From the NCBI GenBank assembly GCA_018389105.1, contig JACATO010000334.1, forward strand, positions 1,364,001 through 1,428,000: a DNA stretch of 64,000 bases. Reading direction: 5' to 3'. Numbering within the stretch: position 1 is the stretch's first letter; each line of letters begins with the position of its first letter. Shown piece by piece: positions 1-12,054 of this stretch. Source of the DNA: Nautilus pompilius. Its lineage: Eukaryota; Mollusca; Cephalopoda; Nautilida; Nautilidae. The notes under the pieces were generated by a model that did no database searches, was not told where the DNA came from, and saw only the letters and a list, made by a program, of their open reading frames with translations. The position numbers and the translations under genes were made by a program.

Positions 1-625
1 TGAATTTTTATTACTGCCAGGTAGATGAGTATCCACTCCTCAGAGAGCGAAGAGAACAAAGACAAAAATTAATGCATCTATCTTTTTATGGATCAACTAT
101 ATTTTTTTTTTCAGTGGCACTTTTAAGAGAGTTTGAGACTAAAGCCTAAATATTAAATATGAAACCTAGAACTTAATAGGCTGCCACTCCTCAGACGTAA
201 GGAACTAGATCGCACTTTATAAATTAGAATTTATAGCACATTTACCCATTAGTTAATTTGAATGTTCAAAATTAAAATTTATAACATCATCTCATTGGCT
301 GTTTATGTCATACTTCAAAAAAAGAATTTTGACTAAAAATTACAGTAGTTTATATGGCAGAATATTACTTTTCCAATTATTTTACTCCATTAGTGACTAG
401 AAGACTTCTGTTATGAAATCCACAGCCTTGACTCACTCTCTAATTTTCAATACATTTTTTTAGTGTTTTTTAACATGAAGGCTTAAAGTCAAGTACAGGT
501 AAAAGTGCTTTGGTTTTATCAAGTATTTATTAACAACATGGTAAAGAAAAATTATACCAGCAAAAATGAGTCAAAACTACAAAGTCTTGTTTTTCTGTTT
601 ATACGTTGATCATTAACATTTGTTT
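1..625. other. AT-rich non-coding stretch, nothing recognised
   Basis: I see no plausible exon, RNA gene or element here. The sequence is AT-rich and poor in CpG, like the rest of the first 25 kb. Confidence 0.5.
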
Positions 626-629
626 TTAA

Positions 630-1415
630 ATGTTTGCTTTCATTCTACCTGGCCGATGTTTCAGCAGCTTTCCCATTACTTTCCAAATGTTCACATTTGG
701 ATACAAATCAGAATTCCCAGGCCAGTCCTCAAATCAATGAACTGCTGTGTGGCATGAAAACCTCAAAACCTTATTACCGGAATAGTTTATGTTTTTAAAA
801 GGTTTAAATACCAATTTGTATTTATTAATGTTCTTTTGGTAAGATTATCTAAATGACTGTACCATTAACAGAGAAATAGGCCCAGATGTGGGCTGTTTCT
901 TGGTGCTTCTAGGATGGTAAAATGCAGCTCGATATTAAATCTTTCAGCTGATTTTCTTCTGATGCTCAAAACACCACAAATACCAAAAAAGATTAAATGA
1001 GCTTTCATCTGCAAATATCACCTTTCTCTAATCTTCTACCTGCCAATTTTGTTATTTTTTTTTTTTTACAAAGCTGAAGTCTCCTTGGGTTTGTATGACA
1101 GAAAGTCCTGGTTTTATAGCTTGGAGGTGTTTGAAGCCCATTGTTACTAAATACGTTCTGACAGATCTGTCCAGTATTTTCTTAACAGTACCTTCCAATT
1201 CTTTAGCTAATGTACTACCTGAGGTAAACCTGTCTTCCTCTTTAAGGCATGCCCAAACTTGTCCGTTTGATAAAAAAAAATTTTTTTTTTCTTTTTAGAA
1301 GTGTCCAGTTTTTCCTAATCGTTTCAAAAATTCTGCTATAGTTCTTACTGTAATACCAAGATTTTCAACAATTTCTGAATGTCGGGCCCATTTCAGCATG
1401 AGTAGCAATATGCTG
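630..1415 (-). mobile_element. Tc1-like DNA transposon relic (transposase remains)
   Basis: Conceptual translation of the minus strand in shifting frames gives a degraded Tc1-family transposase. About 632-757 reads DWPGNSDLYPNVNIWKVMGK, which matches the usual Tc1 pattern (W-P-x-x-S-P-D-L-N-P-I-E-N-L-W) around the third catalytic residue. About 985-1030 reads VIFADESSFNLFW, matching the second catalytic-aspartate motif (V-x-F-x-D-E-x-x-F). The upstream part (about 1080-1250) reads LAKELEGTVKKILDRSVRTY, resembling the DNA-binding half. Several frame changes and stops separate these blocks, and homopolymer runs near 1050 and 1270 interrupt the frame. No terminal inverted repeats were identified, so the boundaries are approximate. 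It is an old, inactive copy. Confidence 0.65.
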
Positions 1416-1990
1416 TCTATTGCAATCACTCAGAAACTTCCCACACACATTGTCAATCTAAGATTAATAATTTTCTGCTGGAAAAATTACTTCATCATTG
1501 ACTGAAGATGCTGATGCATGACTGACTATCTCTATACTTGGAAAAGGTATAAACAGTCATTAAAATCTCCAGAATTTTTAGATTGAAAGGAAAGTTCTGA
1601 GAGCTTCCAGAACATAATAGAAGAATCAGGAGTTATTTAGAATATAATGGAAAATTCCATGGTATTCTGGTTGATGCAAATTTTTAATTGTTGCAAATAA
1701 CACCTATTTTCAAACTGACACTTCCCAGTATCTGATGCCAGTTTTACAAAATATTTTATCATATGAATAGGGAAAGAAGCTTTATTGTAGTGTGTGTTTG
1801 GATTGAATGCTTTATGCTTGACATAAAAACAAACTTAATGTATCAGAAGTTGCCTCTGTAGAAACACTAAAGTAAAGACAGGCACACATTATATCTACAG
1901 CACATTTCATTCTTGGTCATTTATTTTACAGTAAAAAAAATCTTTTTTCCACAAACGACAAACCAGATATTCATTTTTTTACTCTTTGGT
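1416..1990. other. No gene seen between two transposon relics
   Basis: AT-rich sequence without recognisable coding motifs. It probably includes the unrecognised ends of the flanking Tc1-like and Tigger-like elements. Confidence 0.4.
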
Positions 1991-1999
1991 TACTCATGG

Positions 2000-3160
2000 A
2001 TTCAGTTAAGGTGAAGTATCCAATGAAGACAGTCCTGGATGTTGTATAAAGTCACACTGTTTACAGCTTTCAAAGTCTCAACATTTGAAAGTATGGACTC
2101 ACTGTTATGTTCATCATTGTCATCATCACAAGAACTGAAATGTTCAACAGATGCTCAGTTCAATTTCCTGGCTGCCTGAACCTTTGCCAAAGTATCAGCA
2201 TTGGATAGCTCCCCTGATGGCTCCATGCCACTGTCAACATCAGAAAGATTACTGAACTCCTACATAGTGAGATTGTCGAACACAATAGATTACTAAGATA
2301 GGGGCATCATGCAGGTTGTGTCACAACATTCAGCTCTATCACAAAACCACTTTGCTTGTAGCATTTGGAGGCGCAAATTTTATGCCAAGCATTTTGGCTA
2401 CATCAAGTGAACAGAGAATGTAGTGTCAGCATCAAGTTCTCTGGTGTTGCAAAGAGAATAATATAATCTTTTTAGGTTTTTTTATTATTCCGTGGTCCAT
2501 TCACAAGCCTTTATCTGCAGCTTTGATTGAAGAAACACTAGCTTGATGTTGGTTAGGTGGACATAAGATCAAAAGGTGGAACAGTTATCCACCAAGAAGC
2601 AAGCTTATGGTCTGAAAGCACAGTTGTCTAACCATTGTCTGGCGGTGCTCTTTAAAGATGGATAATGTCATCTATGCATCAGCAGAGCTACAATAGACTA
2701 CAGGCAGATTAGTGAGGTCCCCTTGAAAATTTGGTTTCTTGGACTTCTCACTGACCAGTAGAGGATGTTTCTCACCACCTGACATGTTTGGATAGATCAG
2801 GACAGCAATTCTGTCTTTAGCCAGGAAACCATGAAAGTAGGGTTCTACTTCATCTGCATTGAAAATATCATTGACGTGGAATTTATCGGGTAAAATGCTT
2901 GCATTTCAGTGTTCGGCTGCCTTCAGGTCAGTATCTTGTTTCTTCTCATGCTTTCATTTGAATCATGCTGTAGTGACAGGCTTTGAATCGGCTAAGCCAG
3001 TCACAGGATGGCTCAAAATCATGGCCCAGCTGGTGAGTCATCTTGAGAGGCCCACAGAGGCATTCACCATGCCCTTGTTCTTCTGCTTGCAGTTGGAACT
3101 GTAAGACAGTGACTGGTGCAAATTCTGTTTTGAAATTAGGAAGAAACCATGACATAATCA
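2000..3160 (-). mobile_element. pogo/Tigger-like DNA transposon relic
   Basis: The minus strand encodes fragments of a pogo-clade (Tigger/Jerky-like) transposase. About 2960-3040 gives FEPSCDWLSRFKACH, the end of the CENPB-type helix-turn-helix (family pattern: F-x-A-S-x-G-W-L-x-R-F-K). About 2700-2875 gives FNADEVEPYFHG, AKDRIAVLIYPNMSGGEKHP and LLVSEKSKKPNF, matching the family patterns N-x-D-E-T-G, K-x-R-x-T-V and P-L-L-V-I-G-K-S-x-x-P. About 2470-2560 retains the N-I-K-L/Q-P-M-D-Q-G region in degraded form. About 2010-2240 encodes an acidic tail, common at the C-terminus of this clade. Stops and frame changes are frequent, so it is an old dead copy. Inverted repeats were not found and the ends are approximate. 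Confidence 0.75.
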
Positions 3161-4920
3161 GTTTTTAACAGCTGCTGCAGCCCATGCAATAACCTCTATG
3201 AAGGTGTACATCATAACTTTACACACATGTGGATGGAATCAAAGGTAATAATGCTCACCTTCAAAGTTCTGCTAACACACCACCAGACTTCATGGCAGCT
3301 TTGAATCAAGAGCTTACACAGTTTCTGCTAGTCTTATAAAAGACATGTTGACTCAATTAGGCACATTTGGTTCTATTGCTACCTTGACTTGACATGACAT
3401 AACTATCAGGTAACAACAAAACAAACCCTTCCAATCAGTCCATTTTTATAGGGTCTCTCAAAGGGAGCAACAATCAGGCCACTTATGGATCAAAGGAAAT
3501 ACCTTAGGCTACATGCATCAAAGATAGCAGCATGTTATATAATAAATTAATCACTTCAAAGTCATCCTGGTAGAGTCAAAGTCCAAACAAATAAGTCGGT
3601 TTTAAAATGTTTGAATGAGAGATAAGTAAAAGCTGTTTAGTGTAAAGCATCCTTCTATCTGATGTTCTGTGGTAGCATATGGTTTGCTGCTTTAATCCAA
3701 AATGTGCTTAGATGATGGCTGCTGTATTATTGTAGCATAATTTTAACAAAAAAGAGATTCAAAATATGATACAAATAGGAAATTCCATTAATGCAGTAGT
3801 GTAGTCTGTCCAGTAAAGGCTAAAATATTTGTTTTCTTTTATTGCGAATCAACTTGGAAATAGTGGAGAAATTAAATAATAATATCAGTGTTTTTGTTGT
3901 TGTTTGCATTTCTTCCTTTATTTAGGAATGCATTAAAATTAGAAATATAATTTATGCAAAGTACACTAGCACTACACTGGTGTTTGTTCTACTGATATTT
4001 CTCTGTGATGGATGTAGATGTATCCATCTATACTCTCACACAACAGCTGTTTGTCAACACTTTTAAAAATAATTTCAAGTTCAAAATTTTGTGGATAACA
4101 GCGGGTGTTGTCTGCCGTTTTGGAACCTCTAAAAACAAATCAGGCACAAAACTGCAATGCTATCCTTGGGTCATAAAGTTAATTCATCAGAATTTGTTTG
4201 ATTTAATATATCAAATTTCTTTAACTTCTATGGATTAAGAGCTTCTAATACGCATCAAGAAACTACTATAGATCACAATATTTCCAAGGCATGTTGCAAT
4301 TTTGGTAACAAGACTATAAAAATCTGTAGGTTGATGGATGACAACGATGATAATGTATCATACACTGATGGATATAAATGGAAAGCCATTTCCTGGTCTA
4401 CAGTTATTAACAGCAGGCTCAACTAATCATTGCTATGTAGTAATCCTAATTACATAATTATGTAAAGCTGACAGAAAACAATTTACATATGACATCAGTA
4501 TATCATAGAAAACAAATGTTTTTTTTTTTCTTTTCTGTCATGTACACAACTAGTTTACTTCCTATCTAGAATACAGCTGATAAATATTTAAAGTGAAGTT
4601 TTCTATGCCTGTAAATTTTCGTTTAATTTTTTTAAAAAAATGAAGCTAGAGTATAATTTAAATTATACTCTAATAATCACTTTTTTTTTAATGTATGAAG
4701 AATGTGGCTGCCATATGAAAAAGAATGAATTTCCTGCTGTTTTAAAATAAATGACTGGAAAATGTTTTATAGTAAACCAGATTTTAATCTATACACAGAT
4801 AGGTACCGTTTGGCTAATACTAGACCAATCAGATAGTACAGAAAACTTTGTGGGGGAGGACAGTCACAAAAGTTAATATGAATGCAAAATCTACGATGTT
4901 TTAACTGACTTGTACTGATA
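3161..4920. other. AT-rich non-coding stretch
   Basis: No exon or element recognised. It contains A/T homopolymer runs (for example near 4518-4530 and 4680-4690) and scattered short open frames with no protein-like pattern. Confidence 0.5.
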
Positions 4921-4927
4921 AGGACTA

Positions 4928-5185
4928 GGTAGGATGTCTGGTGGCCCAGTAGTAGACTGCTGAAGCTGAAGACCAAGAGTTCAAATACAGGTTTGGAACC
5001 AGCTTGCTTTAGTATGCTTTCTTTCCACTGGCCGGATCCTGGGTTTTCTCTTACATCTAAAAATGTTCCGGTAAGATGTTCCTGGTACGTGCAATGGAGG
5101 TTCCACAGGTAACAATAGGCTTGCACTTTTACCACCACTCGAGAGGCCCAGGTAGTTCCGCTGCTCCCCCTGCTGTGAGACAACA
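4928..5185 (+). repeat. tRNA-derived SINE, copy 1
   Basis: The 5' part resembles a tRNA: a box-A-like TGGTGGCCCAGTAGTAGAC at about 4938-4956 and a box-B-like GAGTTCAAATAC at about 4978-4989. The body contains ACATCTAAAAATG (about 5053-5065), then CTTGCACTTTTACCACCACT and CGAGAGG (about 5118-5150). Both body blocks recur, in the same order and at similar spacing, in the minus-strand copy at about 22560-22855. The first block also occurs in the copy at about 5700-5960. This supports a dispersed SINE family with a pol III head and a shared central domain. I cannot name the family. Confidence 0.6.
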
Positions 5186-5694
5186 AAAGTCAGGACAGGG
5201 CTCACCAAGAACCACCAGACGTACTTCTGTTTGTATCTTAATGTTAAATCAACAGTCATAGTTTTAGAGAACTGTTTAAACATTGTTCGATATATATATA
5301 CTTTAAGCTGGCACTGTTTTTTGTAAACTTCCTTTTGGATGTTACCAGTTTCTGAAGAAAAGTATTTCTTCAGATGGTTAGGATGTGGGTGCACAATATT
5401 TCTTAATGTGTTTTCTGAATTGGTACACTAACGTCATTGTTTTAACAACCCCGTAAATACAGGAAAAATTTCGCAATACCAACTACAGCATACTATATAT
5501 CACCATCTCCATGACCAATGTTCTGCTTTGCTTTTACTTTTTGATTAATTTATCAATTAATATAATTAAACCTGTTTAAATTCTGAAACGAGAGAAGATT
5601 AATATTTTATTTAATTTAAAATTTCATCAGGTATAATTCACAATTTAATTTTGTCCTTCTAAAATGTGTTAGCGTAAACTTTTGCGTTCTGAAT
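5186..5694. other. Non-coding spacer between SINE copies
   Basis: AT-rich sequence with a short TA run near 5290. No gene recognised. Confidence 0.45.
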
Positions 5695-5696
5695 TC

Positions 5697-5965
5697 AGTC
5701 AGTAAAATCGGACGACAAGCTAATACAGTGCTGCTGCTTCTACCGGACTGCTAAGGTCACCGGGCCTGAGTTCACTCCCCATGGAAAGTTCACTAGCACT
5801 CTTTTTCGCTATCTGAATGCATTGGTTTCATCTGGGGACTGCAGTTTCCTTCCACATCTAAAAATGAAGAGCTCTGATAGGAATTTATCTGCTGAAGTTT
5901 GAAGTGCAGGCCCCACATGGCAAAGTACCAGCAACACTTTATTAGCAGACAACCGCGGTACTCCC
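5697..5965 (+). repeat. tRNA-derived SINE, copy 2
   Basis: A degenerate tRNA-like head (box-B-like CTGAGTTCACTCCCC near 5766-5780) is followed by TTTCCTTCCACATCTAAAAA and TGAAG at about 5846-5870. Nearly the same string, reverse-complemented, lies in the copy near 22720-22745, and a weaker form lies in copy 1. The sequence after this block differs more from the other copies, so this may be a different subfamily or a more decayed copy. Confidence 0.55.
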
Positions 5966-6363
5966 TCACCAGGCTTGTTTCCCATGCAGACTTTGGTTGT
6001 ACAAAAAAAAGGGAATTTTTAATATATAACCCCATCCTATCAATATTTTCAGTTTTTTATGCTTCATGTAACACTCATTTGCAGTTAGCAATAGTTATGC
6101 ATGAGTTCATGAACTATACATGATTAACATTCCATCAATATAATTCTATTTTGCATCTCTGGCTTTTAATATTATTTCAATCTCATCCTACCTATCTTTT
6201 ATTCAAAGCTGATCAACCCAATCAATCCATAATCTTTAAATTGTATTTTCATTCATATTTCAAACTTTTAAACATTATGATACTAAAATACATGAGTGCT
6301 AACATGGAAAAGAATAGAAATATTTCTCAGATACATTTGAACAGTTTATTAGACTTCACTTGA

Positions 6364-6700
6364 GTGGAAAAAATAGAATCTAATTCTAAAATATGTAAAA
6401 GTATCCAAACAGACAACAGAGAAAATTACAATAATCATTATACTTGTGTTGCTAAACTGGGAAATGTGGTTTCAGAAAAAGATCTAGGAATTATGCTAAA
6501 AACAATCTCATTACATTTTAGCTACAAACAAAGTAGAAAGTCAGAAGTAATTAAACAGGGTATCAAATATAAAAGGTAAAGAAATTTTAGCTGTGTTCAT
6601 AAACCATTTGTTTATCTACATCTTGAATATGCCTTGCAAGCACCAGATCCTTCTCTCAAGAAAGTATATTGACTTATTAGGGGTGTTCAGCAAAAATGAA
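6364..6700 (+). mobile_element. CR1-like non-LTR retrotransposon (LINE) reverse-transcriptase fragment
   Basis: The plus strand encodes, with one or two frame changes, the part of a CR1/Jockey-type ORF2 just after the catalytic palm. VVSEKDLGIML (about 6457-6495) matches the family's S-x-K-D-L-G-V-x motif. HFSYKQSRKSEVIKQGIKYK follows, resembling H-x-x-x-x-x-x-A-x-K-A-x-x-x-L-G-x-I-K-R-G. Then LHLEYALQA (about 6617-6645) matches V-R-P-x-L-E-Y-x-V-Q. Only about 110 codons remain; catalytic motifs and the endonuclease are absent. This is a short, 5'-truncated dead copy with uncertain ends. Confidence 0.65.
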
Positions 6701-8514
6701 TTAAAATATTTTCAGATCTTCAGTATTTGGAAAACAATTACAGATGTTAGATTTATTAACCTACCAGTCTTTTAATATAACTATTTACTGAGAAATTCCA
6801 CAACCCCGACTCAATAATGTGCTCGCTAATAAACTGTACATCAGTTATGGCTGACCAACAGGACTAAGCTTTGTCACTTAGTCTTTCAATAAAACTTTTC
6901 AGTTTTCACTAAATTATAGAATTTAGTTTTCTAGATTTAGAAAGTGGCTTTCTCAAGGATATCTTCTGAAATAGATCTATATTTAAAATATTAGTGCACA
7001 TACTGATATCTGTTTGTTTTTTTTTAAATTTAAATAGTATAACTGCCTTATTGACAGCGGATACTTTATATTGCAACTGCGGCCCTTTTACCAGATAAGT
7101 TGGTGACAGGATGCCAAGGGAGGATCTCTCTAATGATTGTTCAAGAAAACTCTACTATAACTTGTCTGATCAGAGAAACCAAGCCTGTAGCCACACGCAA
7201 TGTAACTCAGACCCATTGAAGACAGAATGCAGATGCCACCATAACAAAGCAGGCAAATGACTTGCAAAGCTGATTTTTCGAAAACAGAAAAAGAAATCTT
7301 TCCTCCTCTTTACTGGGTGCAATAAAAACTGCAAGAACGGCAACATAGTGCAAAATTGGCTTTTCAGTAAATTGACTGTTCCATCAGCTACCTGAACGTG
7401 TGGTAAGAGAATTCTGGAGCATAGCTAAGCAAGGTGAAACTATCGAAAACAATGTAACTGCCTCATACTACCCCTTTGGGGATCAAAGTTTATACTAGAG
7501 CTGAAATTTCAAAATATTTATTAAACATCATCTAGCCATACAAACAATGAACCACGTAAACTTATCAAAATATAATTAATACAAAGGCTTTTTTTAAGAT
7601 ACAAAAGCTACATTAATCATTATTAAAAAATATGATTCCTAAAGGGTTTTATCTGGAATAATTCTGATCTACATTGAATGTTTAAACTGGCTTCCTCACT
7701 AACTGTAGGACAGCAGTCGGTGGCCATGTAGGCTGCCCCGTTAAACTAATAACTAATTACTCAGTAAAGGTAGAGGAGAATATATACATTGTGAATTTTA
7801 GAAATTTACTCTTTGGAAAAGAAAAAAATTCTTAGAGATTAAGTAATTGGTGAAATTTTTTTTAAAAAAAAAAAGTTTCTTTTTAGATTTCATTAAAGTG
7901 TCATCTGGTGTTAACAGTTACAAACACGGCCTCAGTCAGTTTTTGGATACTTTTTCCCACAGGCAGCAGATAATTAAACCAATTTTTCCATCTATTCTTT
8001 CAATAGAAATAAGACTAAAAATTAGTATATTCAAATTTAACTAAAAATACAACACCTCTCGCTCGTCTTTCTTTTTTTTTCACATTTTCTGTTAACATTT
8101 CTATGTAATATAGCAACAATACCTTTCAGCTACTTTCTTTATTAATTGCTTCCTCATATTTTTGTTGGACCAAAACATCGCTGGAATATTCGTGATTCTT
8201 GTAGTAAGTTTACGCTGAACCAATTCTCCCGTCTCCTGAACTTTCTGCATCATTCCAAGAGGAAAATTATTAGTATGCAGCATTTTAAGTATGTCCATAC
8301 ATGAAAATAACACCAGTTATTTTGTCTGAGTTTGCTTTGTTTTGGGAAAAAATTAAATTCCCAAGAACTTCCACAGTTAAATTTTTTAAAAATTCTGTCA
8401 GATTCTCTATGCAGGAGTCTGTAATACTGAATTCTTGGAAACACAAATATCCCTTATGAGTTTTTAGTCTGCTACAACACAGCTTATTGTTTTTCCAGTG
8501 AATTTTTAAAAATT
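6701..8514. other. Intergenic AT-rich stretch downstream of the K+ channel gene
   Basis: No gene seen. A possible SINE head lies at 7717-7732 (TCGGTGGCCATGTAGG, box-A-like); the same 16 bases occur inverted at 55116-55131. The rest is AT-rich with homopolymer runs. Confidence 0.4.
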
Positions 8515-8520
8515 TTTATT
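8515..8520 (-). promoter_or_regulatory. Poly(A) signal AATAAA of the K+ channel gene
   Basis: The minus strand reads AATAAA here, about 27 nt beyond the stop codon at 8547-8549. A very short 3' UTR would result. This is a motif match only. Confidence 0.45.
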
Positions 8521-8546
8521 TTGCAGTTTGATTTCTTTAACATCTG

Positions 8547-9449
8547 TTAAATTGTACTGTTGTCCTCTTTTCTTTTCTTGAACTTTATAAAATCGTTAGC
8601 CCTAAACAGAATCTGTCTTCCACGTTTTGGTATAGACTCCTCTACAGGTGAAATAATCTTAGCCTGACTGTGCCTAAGTCCATAAAACATGAGAAATTTG
8701 CTGGAAATTATTGGAATGGGCATTCCAATTAATAAAAACCCCGTCACTGCACATATTATGCTCACACAATATCCCAATTTTGATAAAGGCACTAAATCTC
8801 CATAACCAACAGTTGTCATGGTAATTATTGACCAGTATATTCCCTTGAAGATACTGGTGAACTGACTCTCAGACAGAATCTCCACACAATAAATGACAGG
8901 ACCAAAGATGAGGCTGGCTAGAAGCATCATGATGAGAAGTAATGAAATCTCTGGCATACTTGATTTAATAGTGAGCCAGAAGGTTTTTACTCCTCTAAAC
9001 TTCTGGGCAGCTCGGAAAATGCGAAACACACGAAAGGTCATTATGATCTGTAAAGCTACGTATAGCTGCAGATATGTTGGGTTCATCCAAAACCTGTTAT
9101 TGTGCCACATTATCATAGTGTAGAACCACGTTGATATAAGATATGTAAAATCAATCATAGTCAATATAGATATTAACAGCACTTTTCTTTGTGGACAAAC
9201 AGCTATTTTAGTTATCATATCAAAAGTGAAGAAAAGCAATGCAATTTCTTCCAAACACAGGAGTACCCGATGTGGGGTAGTGTGCAGAATTTGATATAAT
9301 TTGGTAGTGTTATATGGTGCGTTAAAATCAGATTTGGTAGAATTTATATCAGTTTCTCCATTCAGATCAACTCGTAATGCACCATCATTATTAAGGTAAA
9401 TGAGTAAGACAGATATAGCCAGCAGTATATGAAATGTAACAGACCACAT
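8547..9449 (-). CDS. Voltage-gated K+ channel, Shaw/Kv3-like: exon 2 (S1 to C-terminus)
   Basis: Terminal coding exon, 300 codons, joined in phase 0 to the T1 exon at 29095-29640 for a 482-aa product. The acceptor is a T-run then AATTCCAG ending at 9450. In joined-protein numbering: S1 about 185-202; S1-S2 loop with possible N-glycosylation sites at N218 and N229; S2 about 244-267 with E249, F256 and D259 of the charge-transfer centre; S3 with D282; S4 about 310-337; pore helix and filter TTVGYGD at 394-400; S6 with PIP at 426-428 in place of the usual PVP. The C-tail is short and basic (KKRK). S4 reads LQIIMTFRVFRIFRAAQKFR. Aligned ungapped with Kv3, R1 is Q316, R2 is M319, R3-R5 are basic and R6 is Q331. 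The family makes tetrameric K+ channels in the plasma membrane of excitable cells. Codon use is AT-rich, unlike exon 1. Confidence 0.92.
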   Translation of the reverse strand: MWSVTFHILLAISVLLIYLNNDGALRVDLNGETDINSTKSDFNAPYNTTKLYQILHTTPHRVLLCLEEIALLFFTFDMITKIAVCPQRKVLLISILTMIDFTYLISTWFYTMIMWHNNRFWMNPTYLQLYVALQIIMTFRVFRIFRAAQKFRGVKTFWLTIKSSMPEISLLLIMMLLASLIFGPVIYCVEILSESQFTSIFKGIYWSIITMTTVGYGDLVPLSKLGYCVSIICAVTGFLLIGMPIPIISSKFLMFYGLRHSQAKIISPVEESIPKRGRQILFRANDFIKFKKRKEDNSTI

Positions 9450-9479
9450 CTGGAATTAAAAAAAAAAAACAAAACAAAC

Positions 9480-12014
9480 ATAATTACTGGCAAAAAGTTT
9501 CAAAACTCTTAATCCAACTTAACTGCATATGAAAATGTCAGATTAAACTTTTCATTTGATATCAATTTTTACTTCATATATTATTTATGTAATTGTCCAC
9601 AGCTTCAAAGAGGTAAAAATGTAGCATCTTCATTTTATCATTGTTTACATACATTCTAAAGCTAATGCATTACTCCTTTATTTACATTTAAATATAAGCT
9701 TCAAAGTTATTGTTATTAATTAAAAATGCTGTTTGTTTGTAATTAGTCTGCATTTTAAATATTAGAATGAGTTGTGATTTATCTGAAGTATTTTACTAGT
9801 TTAACTGAAATAGTATCATCACAATGGCATCCAGCAGGGCTTCATTTTAAGTCCGTAGTAGAAAAACTGCACTGATAAATATTAACAATAATCCAACCTC
9901 TCAGGTAAAAAAAAAAGAAAATCAAATAACCTTAATCTTTTTGTCCTAAGGTAAAGTAAATGAAAAACATCCAAAACACTGAAAATCATACAGATGGATT
10001 GTCTTGAGGGACATTTTTGTCAAACTTAAATAACAAATTAAAATAAGACTTCAATTTCAGGCAAACTTGGCTAGTCTCTAAATTCTATGCTGTTTATCCC
10101 TCTCTTGAACAGAGAAGCAACACAACTTAACAGTGACATAATCATGCACAAAATAAGTAAATAAACAATAAGCTTTACTTGCTCAGCTTTCCCATCAGTA
10201 ATGCATGTGCAAAATTTACATAATTTTCAAACGGTTTATTGCCAATTTGTGATGAGTAATGTTGCATTCAATGTACAGCCTCTTGGCAAATGCTTCTTCA
10301 GCTGCTATAATTCTGTATGATCTAAATTATGAAGTTGATACTTGGTTGAAAAATAATGAGTTTTGATTTCTCATGCAAGTGCCCTCGATTACTGGCTTAC
10401 ACAGTTTTACAATGCTGAATATTGGTTGTCTTTTGCCAATGTAACTCTGCAAACACCTAACCACAAAGACAAACAGAGACCTTCATCAAAAGCACAGAAC
10501 TCAGCAGTACTCAAAACGATTAGTTATCTTTGTCTGCTCCTAGGATACCCATATTTCAAATATACAGAGAAGTCTGGCCAATTGATGAAAGTAACAGTAC
10601 ACTTTATGGATGAATCTTTCAAAGAAATTTATAACTTAATTAAAACAAACACCTGCAAAATTTTCTAGCAATCAGAGAAATGTTATCCCTTAGAATATGG
10701 GATGATTTTGTGAATTATAAAGGAAGTTGTTTTATTCCCTTATTACTACCAAAGAAAAACAACAAAAATAAATGGGTGACGGGTTAGGGGAAACAACACG
10801 TGAGAGGAAACGCAAAAAAAAAGGAAAAGGCCATCAACACCCCGCCTCCCTCCATATGATTCCATTAGTATATTTTAAAAAATGCATGCACTCATGACCA
10901 GAGGGGTGATTCTTGGTCCTTAACCCTGCAGGCCGTGCTGGTAAGTTCTATTTTGCACCTTTGTGCGTGGTTTGTTTCTGAAATTGGTGGACTGGTGGCC
11001 AGGCAGGAAATATAGTCTCCATGTGGCCATAGTTTGGGGAAAGAAGAATGGGCTTTGAAAGTACATCTGCTGATATGCTAGAAATCCCTGTGGTGTATGT
11101 AGCTGGTTTCGAGAACTCGGCCTGTAGACCGGGAGCAGTTGGCCGAAGTCGCAATTCACATCCTGGACAGGGATCTGATGACTGGTCCCTTTCCAGTGGA
11201 TTGTGGGGCATTTAATTGGAGAAAATCCACTGAGATCCACTGGTCATTGATGGACATTCGGTGGGAAAATTTTGTGTTCACTATATTGCATTTTGCCAGT
11301 GCTCCCGGTGTTTTGCGGTAAAGGAGAGGAAGAAGAAGAAGGGTGCACAGCCCGCAGCTGTCTGGACAGTTGGGAGGGAGGAACCTGGAATGTCTCTGCC
11401 AAACGGGTGAATCAGGGGGTCGAGGGGAAGTAATTGTAGATCAGGGTTAGGTCTGGTTGCAGGATAAAAAAACTATTGCTAAATCAATACCCAACTGCCT
11501 AGTAGACATACAACATAATCCATGTGTAAAACCATAATAGGATATTTGTTTAGTATTGTTTGTTTTTGATCACAAATAATATTTATTCACTAATATTTTC
11601 AAAAATTGATGAAACTAATAGTGTTTTTAATGCCTCTCAGCACAGCTGCTAGTCCACAGGTCAGGTAATGTAGGGACCACTGAGGGCAAGGCTAACTACC
11701 TGGTCTCTGGTACTGTTCTGACTGGTTTAGGCCAACAATAGTGCTGGAAGAACAACCCTAACCCGCCTCCCTGCTTTATTTGAGTAATTTTGCTATTTTT
11801 AGTGCAGTCTGTGCTTTTGAATTTGTTTCAAGATGATTATTTTCTTGCACTAAACATGGCAACAATAAATTGCTCTCACTCTTATCGATGGGAATTTGCT
11901 GCAATGGTAATTTAATTTTGCGCTGCCCAGTATGGTGCCAAGATTGCAACTGCTGCCTCAGGCTAAATTTTTGGAAAATCCAAATAAGATTGATGGAAGA
12001 AAAGGCATAAAATA

Positions 12015-12019
<5 letters not shown>
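9480..12019. other. Intronic stretch, no gene seen
   Basis: AT-rich up to about 10780. From about 10780 to 11770 the sequence is less AT-rich and looks like an unidentified repeat; CCCGCCTCCCT occurs near both ends (about 10842 and 11764). No coding motif recognised. Confidence 0.35.

Positions 12020-12051
<32 letters not shown>
12020..12051. repeat. (GA)n microsatellite
   Basis: About 16 perfect AG dinucleotides. Confidence 0.95.

Positions 12052-12054
<3 letters not shown>

Noticed and set aside
8101-8444. Minus-strand frames just downstream of the channel exon
   Set aside because: The channel frame ends with its own stop and an AATAAA signal about 27 nt later; these frames show no channel-like sequence.
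10920-11240. Overlapping 87-106-codon minus-strand frames
   Set aside because: They lie in an apparent repeat-like GC-richer patch without recognisable protein motifs.
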